Assembly (NCBI RefSeq): GCF_014133895.1 | Contig: NC_050729.1 | Span: 434,001-498,000 of the forward strand | Direction: 5' to 3' | Origin: Torulaspora globosa | Lineage: Eukaryota > Ascomycota > Saccharomycetes > Saccharomycetales > Saccharomycetaceae | Length of the DNA stretch: 64,000 bases | In this document: positions 1 to 7,678 of the stretch, in pieces | Numbering within the stretch: the stretch's first letter is position 1 | Layout of the letters: the number at the start of each line of letters is the position of its first letter | Notes under the pieces: model-generated | What the model was told of the DNA's origin: nothing | What the model saw: the letters and a program-made list of their open reading frames with translations, nothing else | The model's database searches: none | Translations under genes and position numbers: made by a program

Positions 1-303
1 TTGTTTTTAAGGGCAGCGAGGGAGATATGGTCGGTGCGCAATGCAAACCGTTTAGCTTTTCGGAGGTATTTAAAGTGCCACAGACTCCGAATTATCCCTA
101 ACAACTTTAACTCGCCGGCTGGGTAGTTTTTCTGTGCTCCTTCTATTGATTTTGAGAAGTACTCCACCACTCCGATGACTTTGTTACCTTCGACTCCTTC
201 TAACACGGCTCCTAGGCCGATCTTACTTGCATCGGTGGTTAGCCGGTATTCCTTGGTTTGATCAAATGGCACAAGCACTGGTTTCTCGCATAATAGTGTT
301 TCA
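1..303 (-). pseudogene. RNase H domain remnant of Ty3-type Pol (partial)
   Basis: The minus strand is open without a stop from about 303 to base 1. The translation contains LTTDASKIGLGAVLE, the usual start of the retrotransposon RNase H fold with its catalytic Asp, and further along DHISL. The frame differs from that of the RT segment by one base. The junction lies in a run of six T (304-309), so a one-base slip is the simplest explanation. The domain continues past the left edge of the window. Confidence 0.85.
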
Positions 304-1150
304 TTTTTTGAAGGCAGAGTCTTGAAATGATCCCCAAGTTGTTTTCTTTGCCACAAAGTCGATAATAGGTCGTGCAATCTGTGAGCATTGTGGAATAAAT
401 CTGCGGTAATACTTTATCATGCCTAGAAACCGTTGAGCTTCCTTGACGGTTTTACAGATTGGGAGGGCATTATCGCGTTCGCATTTATCTTGAAGTGGTT
501 TGATGCCTCTAGCTGATAGATTGCATCCGAGGAACTGGACCTCGCGCTGAAAGAATCGACACTTCTTTTCTTTATCTATAAGTTGATGTTCCTTGAGCCT
601 TGAAAGGACTTGATCCAGGTGGTGGCAATGTTCTTTATGAGACTTGGACATTACGAGAATGTCGTCCAGGTAGACTAAAACGAAATCGAGGTCACGAAAT
701 ATGTCGGCCATACAGCGAGCAAAGGTTGGCGATGCATTTACTAAGCCGAATGGCATTACTTTGTACTGATATTTGCCGTTGTGGATGGCAAAGGCTGTCT
801 TCGGGATATCTTCCTCTTTCACAGGTATATGATGATGACCCGAATGCAAATCAAGCGTTGAGAAGACAGAAGATTTCCCCTTTTTTTGCCAGTAGTACTT
901 CGATCCGAGGAAATGGATCTTTTATGGTGGCTTCGTTAAGAAGGCGATAATCCACACATAATCGGTAGGTGATGTCCTTCTGTTCAACCAAAACGACCGG
1001 GGAACTGAACGGGCTCTTGGATGCTTCAATGAAGCCCTTTTCGAGTAGGTCGTCCACAATGGCCATAATCTTTCTCTCTTCTTTGGGTGTTCTCCTATAT
1101 GGAGCCATTCTTGGGATTCGTGCATCAGGCTTGAGGTCTAGCTCATGGTA
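304..1150 (-). pseudogene. Reverse transcriptase remnant of Ty3-type Pol, frameshifted
   Basis: Two overlapping minus-strand reading frames encode consecutive parts of one reverse transcriptase. The upstream part (about 1150-851) carries the N-terminal fingers, with KPDARIPRMAPYRRTPKEE and SSPVVLVEQKD. The downstream part (849-301) carries MPFGLVNASPTFAR and the catalytic YLDDILV box, then the connection segment ending in QRFLGMIKYYRRFIP. The first frame ends at a TGA just before the second begins, so a frameshift near 850 separates them. The catalytic aspartates are still present, but the gene is interrupted and cannot give a full-length enzyme. Similarity to Ty3 is clear by eye. Confidence 0.9.
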
Positions 1151-1278
1151 CCACCTCCTTCTTCTCTAGTGCTGCTCGTGGTAGGTCATTTCTGACCGTG
1201 TGTCAATATTTCTTTTGCAGACTAGGAGGTAGAGATGAGAAAGGGCTTTCTGTTTGTCTGTTCTCACTCTCCTTTTCG

Positions 1279-1920
1279 CTATCGATTACTTGAATCTCTA
1301 TGATGTATCCCTCGAGAGATCTGTGGGGTTTCTTCCGCGCTTGGTGGACTTGTCTGTTCGTCGCTCGACCAGATCAAGTTGATCGGATATTCTAGGTGTC
1401 GTTGACTATCTTGCGTCATAGTGGTGTGTTCGGGTGAATCGGTGATTCCTGTGAGTTCTTCGTTGGATACTCTGGATACTCTGGATACTCTGGATACTCT
1501 GGATACTCTGGATACTCTGGGTTCTCTGGGTTCTCTGGGTTCTCTGGGTTCTCTGGGTTCTCTTGGTTCTCTGGGTTCTCTGGGTTCGTTGGATGTTGTC
1601 AGTGATTCGATCCGTGTGACAGGGCTCATACATGGGGTATGTCCTAGCAAAGATTCAGTTTCCAGTACAGGATTGCCTATGATAATATCTGGATCAATTG
1701 CGTCGGTCACGTAAGTCGGAATCTCATAAGTCTGGTTTCCGAGTTTGAACTGGAATATTGTCGCCTTGGTACATCTAATACGTTTTTCGGAGGTCGCACC
1801 TTTGATTGTTACGGAAGAAGTTTCATATGTCTCCAGTCCTAGTGGTTGGACCCGGCGAGGGCTAATGAGCGATGTTCCTGCTCCGGTGTCTAATAAAATT
1901 CTAAGTGGGTTCCCGTCCAC
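1279..1920 (-). pseudogene. Retroviral-type aspartic protease segment of the Ty3-like element, with an in-frame tripeptide repeat
   Basis: The frame contains LLDTGAGTSLI, the active-site loop of retroviral-type aspartic proteases (DTGA). Then IIIGNPVLE corresponds to the conserved hydrophobic-Gly flap/helix motif near the protease C-terminus. After the protease, a linker holds eight EPR units followed by six VSR-type units, made by a 9-bp tandem repeat. The linker would sit between protease and RT. The frame is open for about 213 codons but is not in frame with the RT segment. Confidence 0.85.
1464..1589. repeat. 9-bp minisatellite in two blocks (six TCTGGATAC-type and eight TCTGGGTTC-type units)
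   Basis: On the + strand there are six copies of a unit reading ctggatact, followed by eight copies of a unit reading ctgggttct, one of them with a single-base change (tggttc near 1564). Because the unit is 9 bp the array keeps frame. On the minus strand it encodes repeated Val-Ser-Arg and Glu-Pro-Arg inside the protease-RT linker of the Ty3-like element. The block structure suggests separate expansion of two unit variants. Confidence 0.95.
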
Positions 1921-2045
1921 TAGCGCTTCGACTTTCTTCCAGTCGCTGATTAGTGGGAACTGTTTGTTTTTTTGGTTTTTGGATATGTTGTGGTAAAATT
2001 AGTGTACAGCAGGTTTCGGTGGATTTAGGTAGAGCTCGCCTGTGG

Positions 2046-2087
2046 GCAGTCCTTCGCCATGTGTCAGCCAGCTCTACATCTGAAACA
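2046..2087 (-). pseudogene. Nucleocapsid CCHC zinc-knuckle remnant of Gag, with an internal stop
   Basis: The minus strand encodes a C-x2-C-x4-H-x4-C pattern: Cys-Phe-Arg-Cys, then Arg-Ala-Gly-stop-His, then Met-Ala-Lys-Asp-Cys-Pro. Spacing and flanking residues match the Ty3-type nucleocapsid knuckle, except that the residue before His is a TGA stop. Just upstream the frame reads RLVLKKLGI, typical of the residues leading into the knuckle. This places the gag end to the right of the protease. Confidence 0.8.
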
Positions 2088-2147
2088 TATGCCGAGCTTC
2101 TTCAGCACTAAGCGCTCCTGGTTGCCTTGGAAGTTCCGAGATGGTAG

Positions 2148-2417
2148 CTAAGAGAAGGACAACACTCAAAAAAGGACAGTTCTATAGCGCAAGACTATCT
2201 GTTATTTGCCCTATTCACTGACGCCTCGATCCAGAGACTGTTCAACGAGGCTCAGGTAGATATCTGGGCTATCAAACAGCAGGCGCTGGAGTTGAGAGGT
2301 AATCAATGAATTGATTCCCTTGGAGCTGACGCTTATCGTCTTGTTTACGAGATCCACATGTTAATGGGTAACGGAAAGGACGATGCCGCCAGCCTCTTTG
2401 AAGCCTGCCTTGTCTAG
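2148..2417 (+). pseudogene. Coding relic of unknown family, one internal stop
   Basis: The + strand frame from 2148 reads as normal-looking protein (for example LLFALFTDASIQRLFNEAQ and VYEIHMLMGNGKDDAAS). It is broken by a single TGA at 2307-2309 and ends at a TAG at 2415-2417. I see no start codon that would make it an intact gene, and I do not recognise the family. It is helix-rich, has no evident signal or membrane segment, and lies directly to the right of the retrotransposon on the opposite strand. It could be the remnant of a decayed gene, or chance; the even composition and long open frame on both sides of one stop favour a relic. Confidence 0.45.
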
Positions 2418-2487
2418 AGGCCAGCTGAGATAATTGGCGCTACGAACTCACAACGAATAGAGATCTATCGAGGAGAAAGACGGTGCG

Positions 2488-2871
2488 TTACCTGGGAAGG
2501 AGTGCACCACTATCAGAGCTCGGTACGGCCGTTCCTGTGGGACTCTGCGTGGCCGTGGCTAGAACGGTTGTATTGACACCGGCAATAATTTCGTCAGCAT
2601 TGTCGTAGAGTCTGTTTACCTGGGATTGCCACCAATCGTATGCATCAACAGACAACTCTAGTTCGAATGTGTCCACCACTGTTCCGTTTTGGTGTATAGC
2701 TTCTATAGTCGCAATGCTAGTCCCTGGGACAGGGGCTTCTACATTCTGATAAGTTCTGTTGTCCAGGTTTCCTGCCCACTCGTGGTACTGTTCTGCGTTA
2801 GAAGCGTTCTGTAGAACACTTATAGCCGTGGCTAACGGGATAAACCACAAAAGTAGTAACTTGGCAATCAT
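2488..2871 (-). CDS. Small putative secreted glycoprotein, unrecognised
   Basis: This is an ATG-started reading frame of 127 residues. The first 16-20 residues are a classic signal peptide: a Lys at position 4, a run of Leu/Trp/Phe/Ile, then small residues TAIS. The rest is hydrophilic and has no cysteine. It has four N-glycosylation sequons (Asn22, Asn38, Asn62, Asn100) and a Ser/Thr-rich tail near 100-122. There is no C-terminal hydrophobic segment, so it would be secreted rather than GPI-anchored unless the 3' end is truncated. I do not recognise the family. It sits in a decayed region between a retrotransposon and unknown relics, so it may itself be a fragment or a fast-evolving accessory gene. 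Confidence 0.5.
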   Translation of the reverse strand: MIAKLLLLWFIPLATAISVLQNASNAEQYHEWAGNLDNRTYQNVEAPVPGTSIATIEAIHQNGTVVDTFELELSVDAYDWWQSQVNRLYDNADEIIAGVNTTVLATATQSPTGTAVPSSDSGALLPR

Positions 2872-3392
2872 GTGGTTGTTATTGAGTTCTTGTCCCTTAC
2901 CTCAATTGATCCTGGTTATTCTGGTACTATTTATTCAGCTGCTCCACTGTGTCAGATCGGGACCTTAGAGGTATTGCTGAGCGTAGAGGTCGAGCCTGGC
3001 CCAGATCTGTTGTTTTATGGGCATCCCTACTTCAGAGGTATGTTCATCTTGGTCTGTGAGTGGTCTGACCAAGACAAATCCAGAGTACCATCTAACGGGG
3101 GAATCATGGTATGATGACTATGGTCCAGCTTCCAGTTCTTGCACTGGTGGTCTGACCACTGTGAGACGATTATGCTGCACATAATCAGTTGTTCAGAATC
3201 AAAAGGTTACTATTAGAACTCAACTAGAGGAATCCAATGTTGGAATTGGAACGTATAAACGAGAGGCCGGCTAGCTTAGATCCAAGTGGCAATTCATCTG
3301 AACTGAGTCTTAGAGTTAATAGAAGTAAGTAATACGTTCGTTCGTCGTCTTGATATCTTACTTTTGAGCTACTTCAAGATGTCCTGATCTAA

Positions 3393-3560
3393 CGACTAAG
3401 TTATCCTGGTACTACCGTCCTGTATTACAACAATGGTAAATTTGTTTACGGAGCCGTTAGATTGTACTATGAGATGTGGTCTATCTCGACCTCGACGTTA
3501 GCATCAAAAAACGGCTGCGACACTTTCGCTAAGCTGCTGCTAGGTGACGGCTGCCGGTAG
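3393..3560 (+). pseudogene. 55-codon coding relic, similar in part to 56548-56650
   Basis: The + strand is open between a TAA at 3390-3392 and a TAG at 3558-3560. It reads like a folded protein fragment, with TTVLYYNNGKFVYGAVRLYYE followed by a Cys-containing end (NGCDTF, GDGCR). There is no ATG at its start. The DNA around 3399-3480 resembles the + strand at 56568-56645, including the stretch cctgtattRcaacaaYggt. Two copies of one lost coding family are therefore suggested. The family is not recognised. Confidence 0.45.
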
Positions 3561-3654
3561 GCTACTTTAGAATAAGAATCTCAGAAACTTATAAATGGAG
3601 GCCTGTGTCACTGTCTGGTAAAGAATCATTAGTCTGTGAGAATTCAAGAGTAAA

Positions 3655-3828
3655 TCAACCAACATGATCGCCTGACATGAATATGATTGTTGCCCTTGGC
3701 GCTGCCTCCTCGTGTGTGTTCAGGAATTTGAACCTATCAATTCGACGACCTTGACCTGAGCTTCCGATGTCTGCAGCCTCGAACCCGTCCAAGAAGCTGT
3801 GCACAAAATTTTTGGGACTTTCTAGCAT
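3655..3828 (-). other. 57-codon ORF or gene fragment, unrecognised
   Basis: The minus strand has an ATG at 3828, preceded in frame by a stop, and runs 57 codons to TGA. The peptide looks protein-like, with FVHSFLDGFEAADIG near the N-terminus, a basic stretch GQGRRIDRFKF and a hydrophobic ATIIFMSGD near the C-terminus. It is too short and isolated to call a gene with confidence. It may be another relic of the same decayed region. Confidence 0.3.
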
Positions 3829-4518
3829 CTACGTGTGTATTGTTTTGTAGCGATCATCGGGTATGCAATAACACAATGTTGATATCAGCAGATTACTGTA
3901 TCTCCCAGTATTACTTACATATTTAGCATAGCTGTCAGCTCATAATTCAGCACCTTTGAAGATCTCCGGCAGCTGTTTAAATTTCATCTGAGTACGCAAG
4001 TCCATCTCGCAAGGGAGCCAAGATCTCATCTCGCTGTGCTCGTCTGAAGCTGACGTGAGAAATCTAAGTGCGAACTTTAGGACTGAATACTTTATTGTGG
4101 ACAGTAGATGACCCTAGCACTCATATACGATGGACACAGAGCGATGAGGCAGCCAGCCGCTTCGGTTCCCCATATGTGCAGTGTCGACCTGAACAATATC
4201 GAAGAACAGTACACGCGCGGCGCTACCAATTAAAAAGGCCTAGCTGCCCATCTCTAATAATAAAGAACCTGAGGACTGCAGCCGGCACCACGAAGAGATC
4301 CCCAGAATGAACTGTGCAGACTTAGGCATTGGAAGTTTCCCGAAAGGCACCGGTTGATGCCTTTCCGATAGTTTGCATTGAATAAAGCACAGTCCTTGAC
4401 GCTGCAAGTTTGGGGAAGCATCTGGCGCGACAGCAGAACAGTTACATGCATCATTTCTCACTACATCTGGGCCATTCCCGTGTGTGTATACCTATGCCAA
4501 CTACACATCTATATCGTA

Positions 4519-5196
4519 TCATACTTCCTCTGCCGCCGATTTGACCATATCCAAAAATTTCTCCTTTGAGACTTCCGTTATCAGTTGTTCTCTTTCCTCT
4601 TTATTCCGTATATCGCCTAGACCGGATTCGGCCTGCTTGGCTGTGGTAACTTGCGTCGACAGAATAGCGTTGAAAAGCTTGACAACGCCCTTTCGAGCGA
4701 TCTTTCTCAGTGCGGCTTCCTTCTCAAGAATATTTCTGATCTCTTCACCGGAGAGCTCGTCACTAACCGTTGGGATTATTTCACGTTTTCTGGCCTTGTT
4801 CAACTGCTTCTTCTTCTCCACGAGCAACGCTCTCTTAGCCCGCTGTTCTAGCTTATCCGCTTCATTTTTTCTCAGCACCTTCTTATTCCTCGCCATGATT
4901 GGGTCCTTCCTGTCATAAGCCTTCAGATGAGATGACAAGATCGCGTTCACTGCACTGGAGAAGTCTGCCGAGCCATCGTCATGTTTGCTCCTCTTGGCTT
5001 TCTTCTTCAAGGGAAACTCGTCATCATCTTCGCTTTCCTCAGCCGATTTTTCGTCTTCTTCATCTTCATCCTCAGCATCTGCCTCAAGGCTATGGACCTC
5101 ATCGCTCTCTATCGATTCATTCTCAGCAGCCTCAATTTCTACTATTTTTTCCTGCTCTGAAAGATGATCCTCAGCTTTCGTACTCGATTTCGTCAT
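4519..5196 (-). CDS. RRP15: Ribosomal RNA-processing protein Rrp15
   Basis: Orthologue of S. cerevisiae Rrp15 (YPR143W), a nucleolar component of pre-60S particles needed for processing of 27S pre-rRNA. The 225-residue protein (about 250 in S. cerevisiae) has an acidic N-terminal third rich in Glu/Asp/Ser (residues 20-60) and a nuclear-localisation-like KKKAKRSK at 64-71. The Rrp15 family core follows from about residue 75 with many Lys/Arg-rich helices. The start is the ATG at 5196. It is transcribed away from KAR3, and the 317-bp shared promoter holds a PAC-like plus RRPE pair typical of ribosome-biogenesis genes. YPR143W and KAR3 (YPR141C) are also neighbours in S. cerevisiae. Confidence 0.9.
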   Translation of the reverse strand: MTKSSTKAEDHLSEQEKIVEIEAAENESIESDEVHSLEADAEDEDEEDEKSAEESEDDDEFPLKKKAKRSKHDDGSADFSSAVNAILSSHLKAYDRKDPIMARNKKVLRKNEADKLEQRAKRALLVEKKKQLNKARKREIIPTVSDELSGEEIRNILEKEAALRKIARKGVVKLFNAILSTQVTTAKQAESGLGDIRNKEEREQLITEVSKEKFLDMVKSAAEEV

Positions 5197-5286
5197 CTAG
5201 AATCCCCCAACGTTGATCAGAACACCTTATAGCGTGTCAATTCGACCGATCAATTGTCCTTCCTAACCGCATTTTATTAGCTTTTT

Positions 5287-5306
5287 AGCTCATCGGTGAA
5301 ATTTTT
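5287..5306 (-). promoter_or_regulatory. PAC-like and RRPE motifs for RRP15
   Basis: On the minus strand agctcatcgg reads CCGATGAGCT, one base from the PAC consensus GCGATGAGMT. Directly beside it tgaaattttt matches the RRPE A/T-rich element. This pairing is the usual signature of Tod6/Dot6- and Stb3-controlled ribosome-biogenesis genes. It lies about 100 bp upstream of the RRP15 start. Confidence 0.65.
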
Positions 5307-5389
5307 ATTGAGCGTTCTGAAGCCGGGTAACGATACAAGCGCCTAGGAAGCTCCAAATCAAAACAAACACCGAGATGACCTATTTGGCT

Positions 5390-5396
5390 TGAAACA
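5390..5396 (+). promoter_or_regulatory. Pheromone response element upstream of KAR3
   Basis: An exact TGAAACA, the Ste12 binding consensus, lies 118 bp before the KAR3 start. KAR3 is pheromone-inducible in S. cerevisiae, so the site makes functional sense. A single 7-mer can occur by chance. Confidence 0.5.
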
Positions 5397-5513
5397 TGAC
5401 TGAGGAACGTTGTATAAATATCTTTCTAGGCTCTATTAAAGAGTGTGTTGAGTTCTTTGGTTGACCGTAGACTTTGCTAAGGCTTTAGGTATTTGCTTGC
5501 CGCTCGAATAGTG

Positions 5514-7646
5514 ATGGAGGTGGTCCCCACGACTCCTACGAAAGTGGGAAGCCAATTGAGCTCGATTCCGTCGCCGAAAGTTGAATCACGGTCGCCTAGA
5601 CAATATAAGAGACGAAATACTACCACACCTTTACCACAGTGGCAGCGTGATTCCCTCACACCTTTGACTTTGCCCAGCAGAGATGGCAGATCTCATCTGA
5701 CCTCATTCTATAAGGAAAATATAAGGGAACTGAACCAGCTGCAGGACATCATGTTCCAGAAGAAAGCACTTTTGGATACACTCACTGACGAGCTCAACGA
5801 GTGCAGGAGCAAGTATGAGGATGTAGAGTTCAAATGGGAAACTTTGCGTGAAGAGAAAATGCTGAAATGCCAACAGATAAATCTGAAGTCGAATGAGTTG
5901 ACGAAGTTGAAAGAGGAGCAGGAATCCAAGAGGAAGTTTATGAAGGATGGCCATGAGCTGCACATGCAGCAACTGAAAGCGAAGAACGATGCTGATTTGA
6001 ACAGGACGGCCAACGAATACCGCTCGAAAATCGAGGTACTGAAGTTTGCAAAGATAAAGAAATTTCAAAACGAGAGAGATCTTCTGTTGAACAGTGTAGA
6101 GAATGCTCGAAATAAAATGGCGATGAATGATGAGATTTTAAAGGATATGCTACAAGAGCGCAACACGGAGCATTGTAGTACCAAAGAAAAGTGGCTGCAG
6201 GATTATCAAGAACGCTGGAGAGAAAATACTCGAATAAACGAGGAGACGTCGGATAGGATAGACGCTTTGACACAGGAAATAACCGGCATCTTGAAACCCA
6301 AAGCTGCAAAGGAAAGCGCGAAATTGGAGCAGACAATGAAAAAGTTCAAAGGTTTGCAGGACAAACTAGCAGAATATGAGGCAGAAACCATAGCTTTACG
6401 TGAAGAGATAGCTCGAAAGTCGCGAGAAACCAATGATCTGAAGAAATGTCGAAATGAACTCGAGGAGTATATTGAAAGTACAAAGATTGAACTTGAACAA
6501 ATTCATGATATTATGATAAAAGAAGAGTCCATGCGAAGAACGCTTCATAATGAGTTGCAAGAGCTTCGTGGCAACATAAGGGTCTTCTGTAGGGTACGGC
6601 CACTTCTACCGGAGGAGAATTCCAGTTCAAGTTTGATCAATGTCCATGAATTTTGCGACGATGCCGGTAATCAAACCATCGAAGTAAAGAAGAACAGTGG
6701 CTCTTCGCCACCATATATCTTCAGGTTCGATAAGGTTTTCACCGAGGAGGAAACGAACCGGGATGTTTTCAAAGAAATCGGTCAATTAGTTCAAAGTTCT
6801 CTCGATGGATACAACGTTTGCATATTCGCTTATGGTCAAACTGGATCAGGAAAAACTTACACAATGCTTAATGCCAACGACGGGATCATACCGGCTACGA
6901 TCAACCATATCTTTAGCTGGACCAAAGACTTGAAGGAGCGTGGTTGGAGATATGACGTCTCTTGCCAATTCATCGAAATATACAACGAAACAATTGCAGA
7001 CTTACTTCGAGATGAAAACAAACTGCTCATTGCATCGTCTAATGAAGACACCGTAACAAATTTGAAGCACGAGATTAGACATAATACGGAAACCAGGGAA
7101 ACAACAATAACGAACGTTACCACTTGTTCTCTTACTTCTGAAGAAGCTGTCGATGGCCTTCTCAAGAGAGCTAGCAAGTTGAGGGCCACCGCATCCACGG
7201 CCTCTAATGAGCGCTCCTCTCGCTCACATAGCATTTTCATCGTGCATTTAAGCGGCAGGAACTTGGTAACCGGTGAGTCATCAAAGGGTGTCTTAAATTT
7301 GGTAGACTTGGCGGGTTCAGAGAGAATCAATACATCGCAGGTTGTAGGGGAGCGCCTAAGAGAGACGCAAAGCATTAATAGGTCTCTGAGTTGCCTTGGA
7401 GACGTAATCCATGCCCTTGGAAGCTCTGACGCATCCAAGAGGCACATTCCTTTCCGAAACTCTAAGTTGACGTACCTTTTGCAATACTCTCTTGCCGGCA
7501 ATTCCAAAACGCTGATGTTCGTCAACATCTCTGGAAATCCAGGCCACACAAACGAAACGCTTAACTCGCTGAGATTCGCATCCAAAGTTAATTCTACCAA
7601 AATCTCTCCGAATACCTCCCACAAGGTCTCTGTATCGATGTATTGA
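5514..7646 (+). CDS. KAR3: Minus-end-directed kinesin-14 Kar3
   Basis: Orthologue of S. cerevisiae Kar3 (YPR141C, 729 aa). Kar3 is the C-terminal motor that pairs with Cik1 or Vik1 for nuclear fusion in mating and for spindle work. From the ATG at 5514 the protein has 710 residues. It has a Ser/Pro-rich N-terminus with PTTPTK and SPRQYKRR, a long coiled coil (about 65-350), the neck NELQELRGNIRVFCRVRP and a C-terminal motor domain. Motor motifs are intact: GQTGSGKT near 441-448, NERSSRSHS and DLAGSE at 598-603. A few in-frame codons precede the ATG, but the ATG-started form matches Kar3 N-termini. A Ste12-type site lies upstream. Confidence 0.97.
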   Translation: MEVVPTTPTKVGSQLSSIPSPKVESRSPRQYKRRNTTTPLPQWQRDSLTPLTLPSRDGRSHLTSFYKENIRELNQLQDIMFQKKALLDTLTDELNECRSKYEDVEFKWETLREEKMLKCQQINLKSNELTKLKEEQESKRKFMKDGHELHMQQLKAKNDADLNRTANEYRSKIEVLKFAKIKKFQNERDLLLNSVENARNKMAMNDEILKDMLQERNTEHCSTKEKWLQDYQERWRENTRINEETSDRIDALTQEITGILKPKAAKESAKLEQTMKKFKGLQDKLAEYEAETIALREEIARKSRETNDLKKCRNELEEYIESTKIELEQIHDIMIKEESMRRTLHNELQELRGNIRVFCRVRPLLPEENSSSSLINVHEFCDDAGNQTIEVKKNSGSSPPYIFRFDKVFTEEETNRDVFKEIGQLVQSSLDGYNVCIFAYGQTGSGKTYTMLNANDGIIPATINHIFSWTKDLKERGWRYDVSCQFIEIYNETIADLLRDENKLLIASSNEDTVTNLKHEIRHNTETRETTITNVTTCSLTSEEAVDGLLKRASKLRATASTASNERSSRSHSIFIVHLSGRNLVTGESSKGVLNLVDLAGSERINTSQVVGERLRETQSINRSLSCLGDVIHALGSSDASKRHIPFRNSKLTYLLQYSLAGNSKTLMFVNISGNPGHTNETLNSLRFASKVNSTKISPNTSHKVSVSMY

Positions 7647-7678
7647 ATATTACCAGTCTTTATACAATTTTATACAAT

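Larger units (their letters stand above)
1..2100 (-). mobile_element. Decayed Ty3/gypsy-type LTR retrotransposon, internal region, truncated by the window edge
   Basis: Reading the minus strand from right to left gives a CCHC zinc knuckle, an aspartic protease, a reverse transcriptase and an RNase H. This is the Gag-Pol order of Ty3-type (Metaviridae-like) yeast retrotransposons. Integrase would follow to the left of base 1 and is not in view. The element is broken: there is an in-frame stop in the zinc knuckle, and the reading frame shifts between protease and RT, inside RT near 850 and between RT and RNase H near 304-309. I could not identify a 5' LTR or an intact gag to the right of the knuckle. 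The copy cannot make an intact polyprotein. Confidence 0.9.
2872..4518. other. Gene-poor stretch of about 1.6 kb with coding relics
   Basis: No intact gene longer than about 60 codons is convincing here. Two short pieces read like protein and are listed separately (3393-3560 on + and 3655-3828 on -). The remainder has stops in all frames and no tRNA. I see no clear LTR. In S. cerevisiae the neighbour on this side of RRP15 is NOC4, which is not here. Confidence 0.6.

Noticed and set aside
1421..1714. A + strand ORF rich in Leu-Asp-Thr and Leu-Gly-Ser repeats
   Set aside because: It is the reverse-strand shadow of the 9-bp minisatellite in the protease-RT linker.
3239..3434. Possible solo LTR beginning tgttggaat and ending tacaaca
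   Set aside because: The ends look like yeast LTR termini, but the similarity between 3.4 kb and 56.6 kb continues past the supposed LTR end and reads as protein, so a coding relic explains it better. No target-site duplication was seen.
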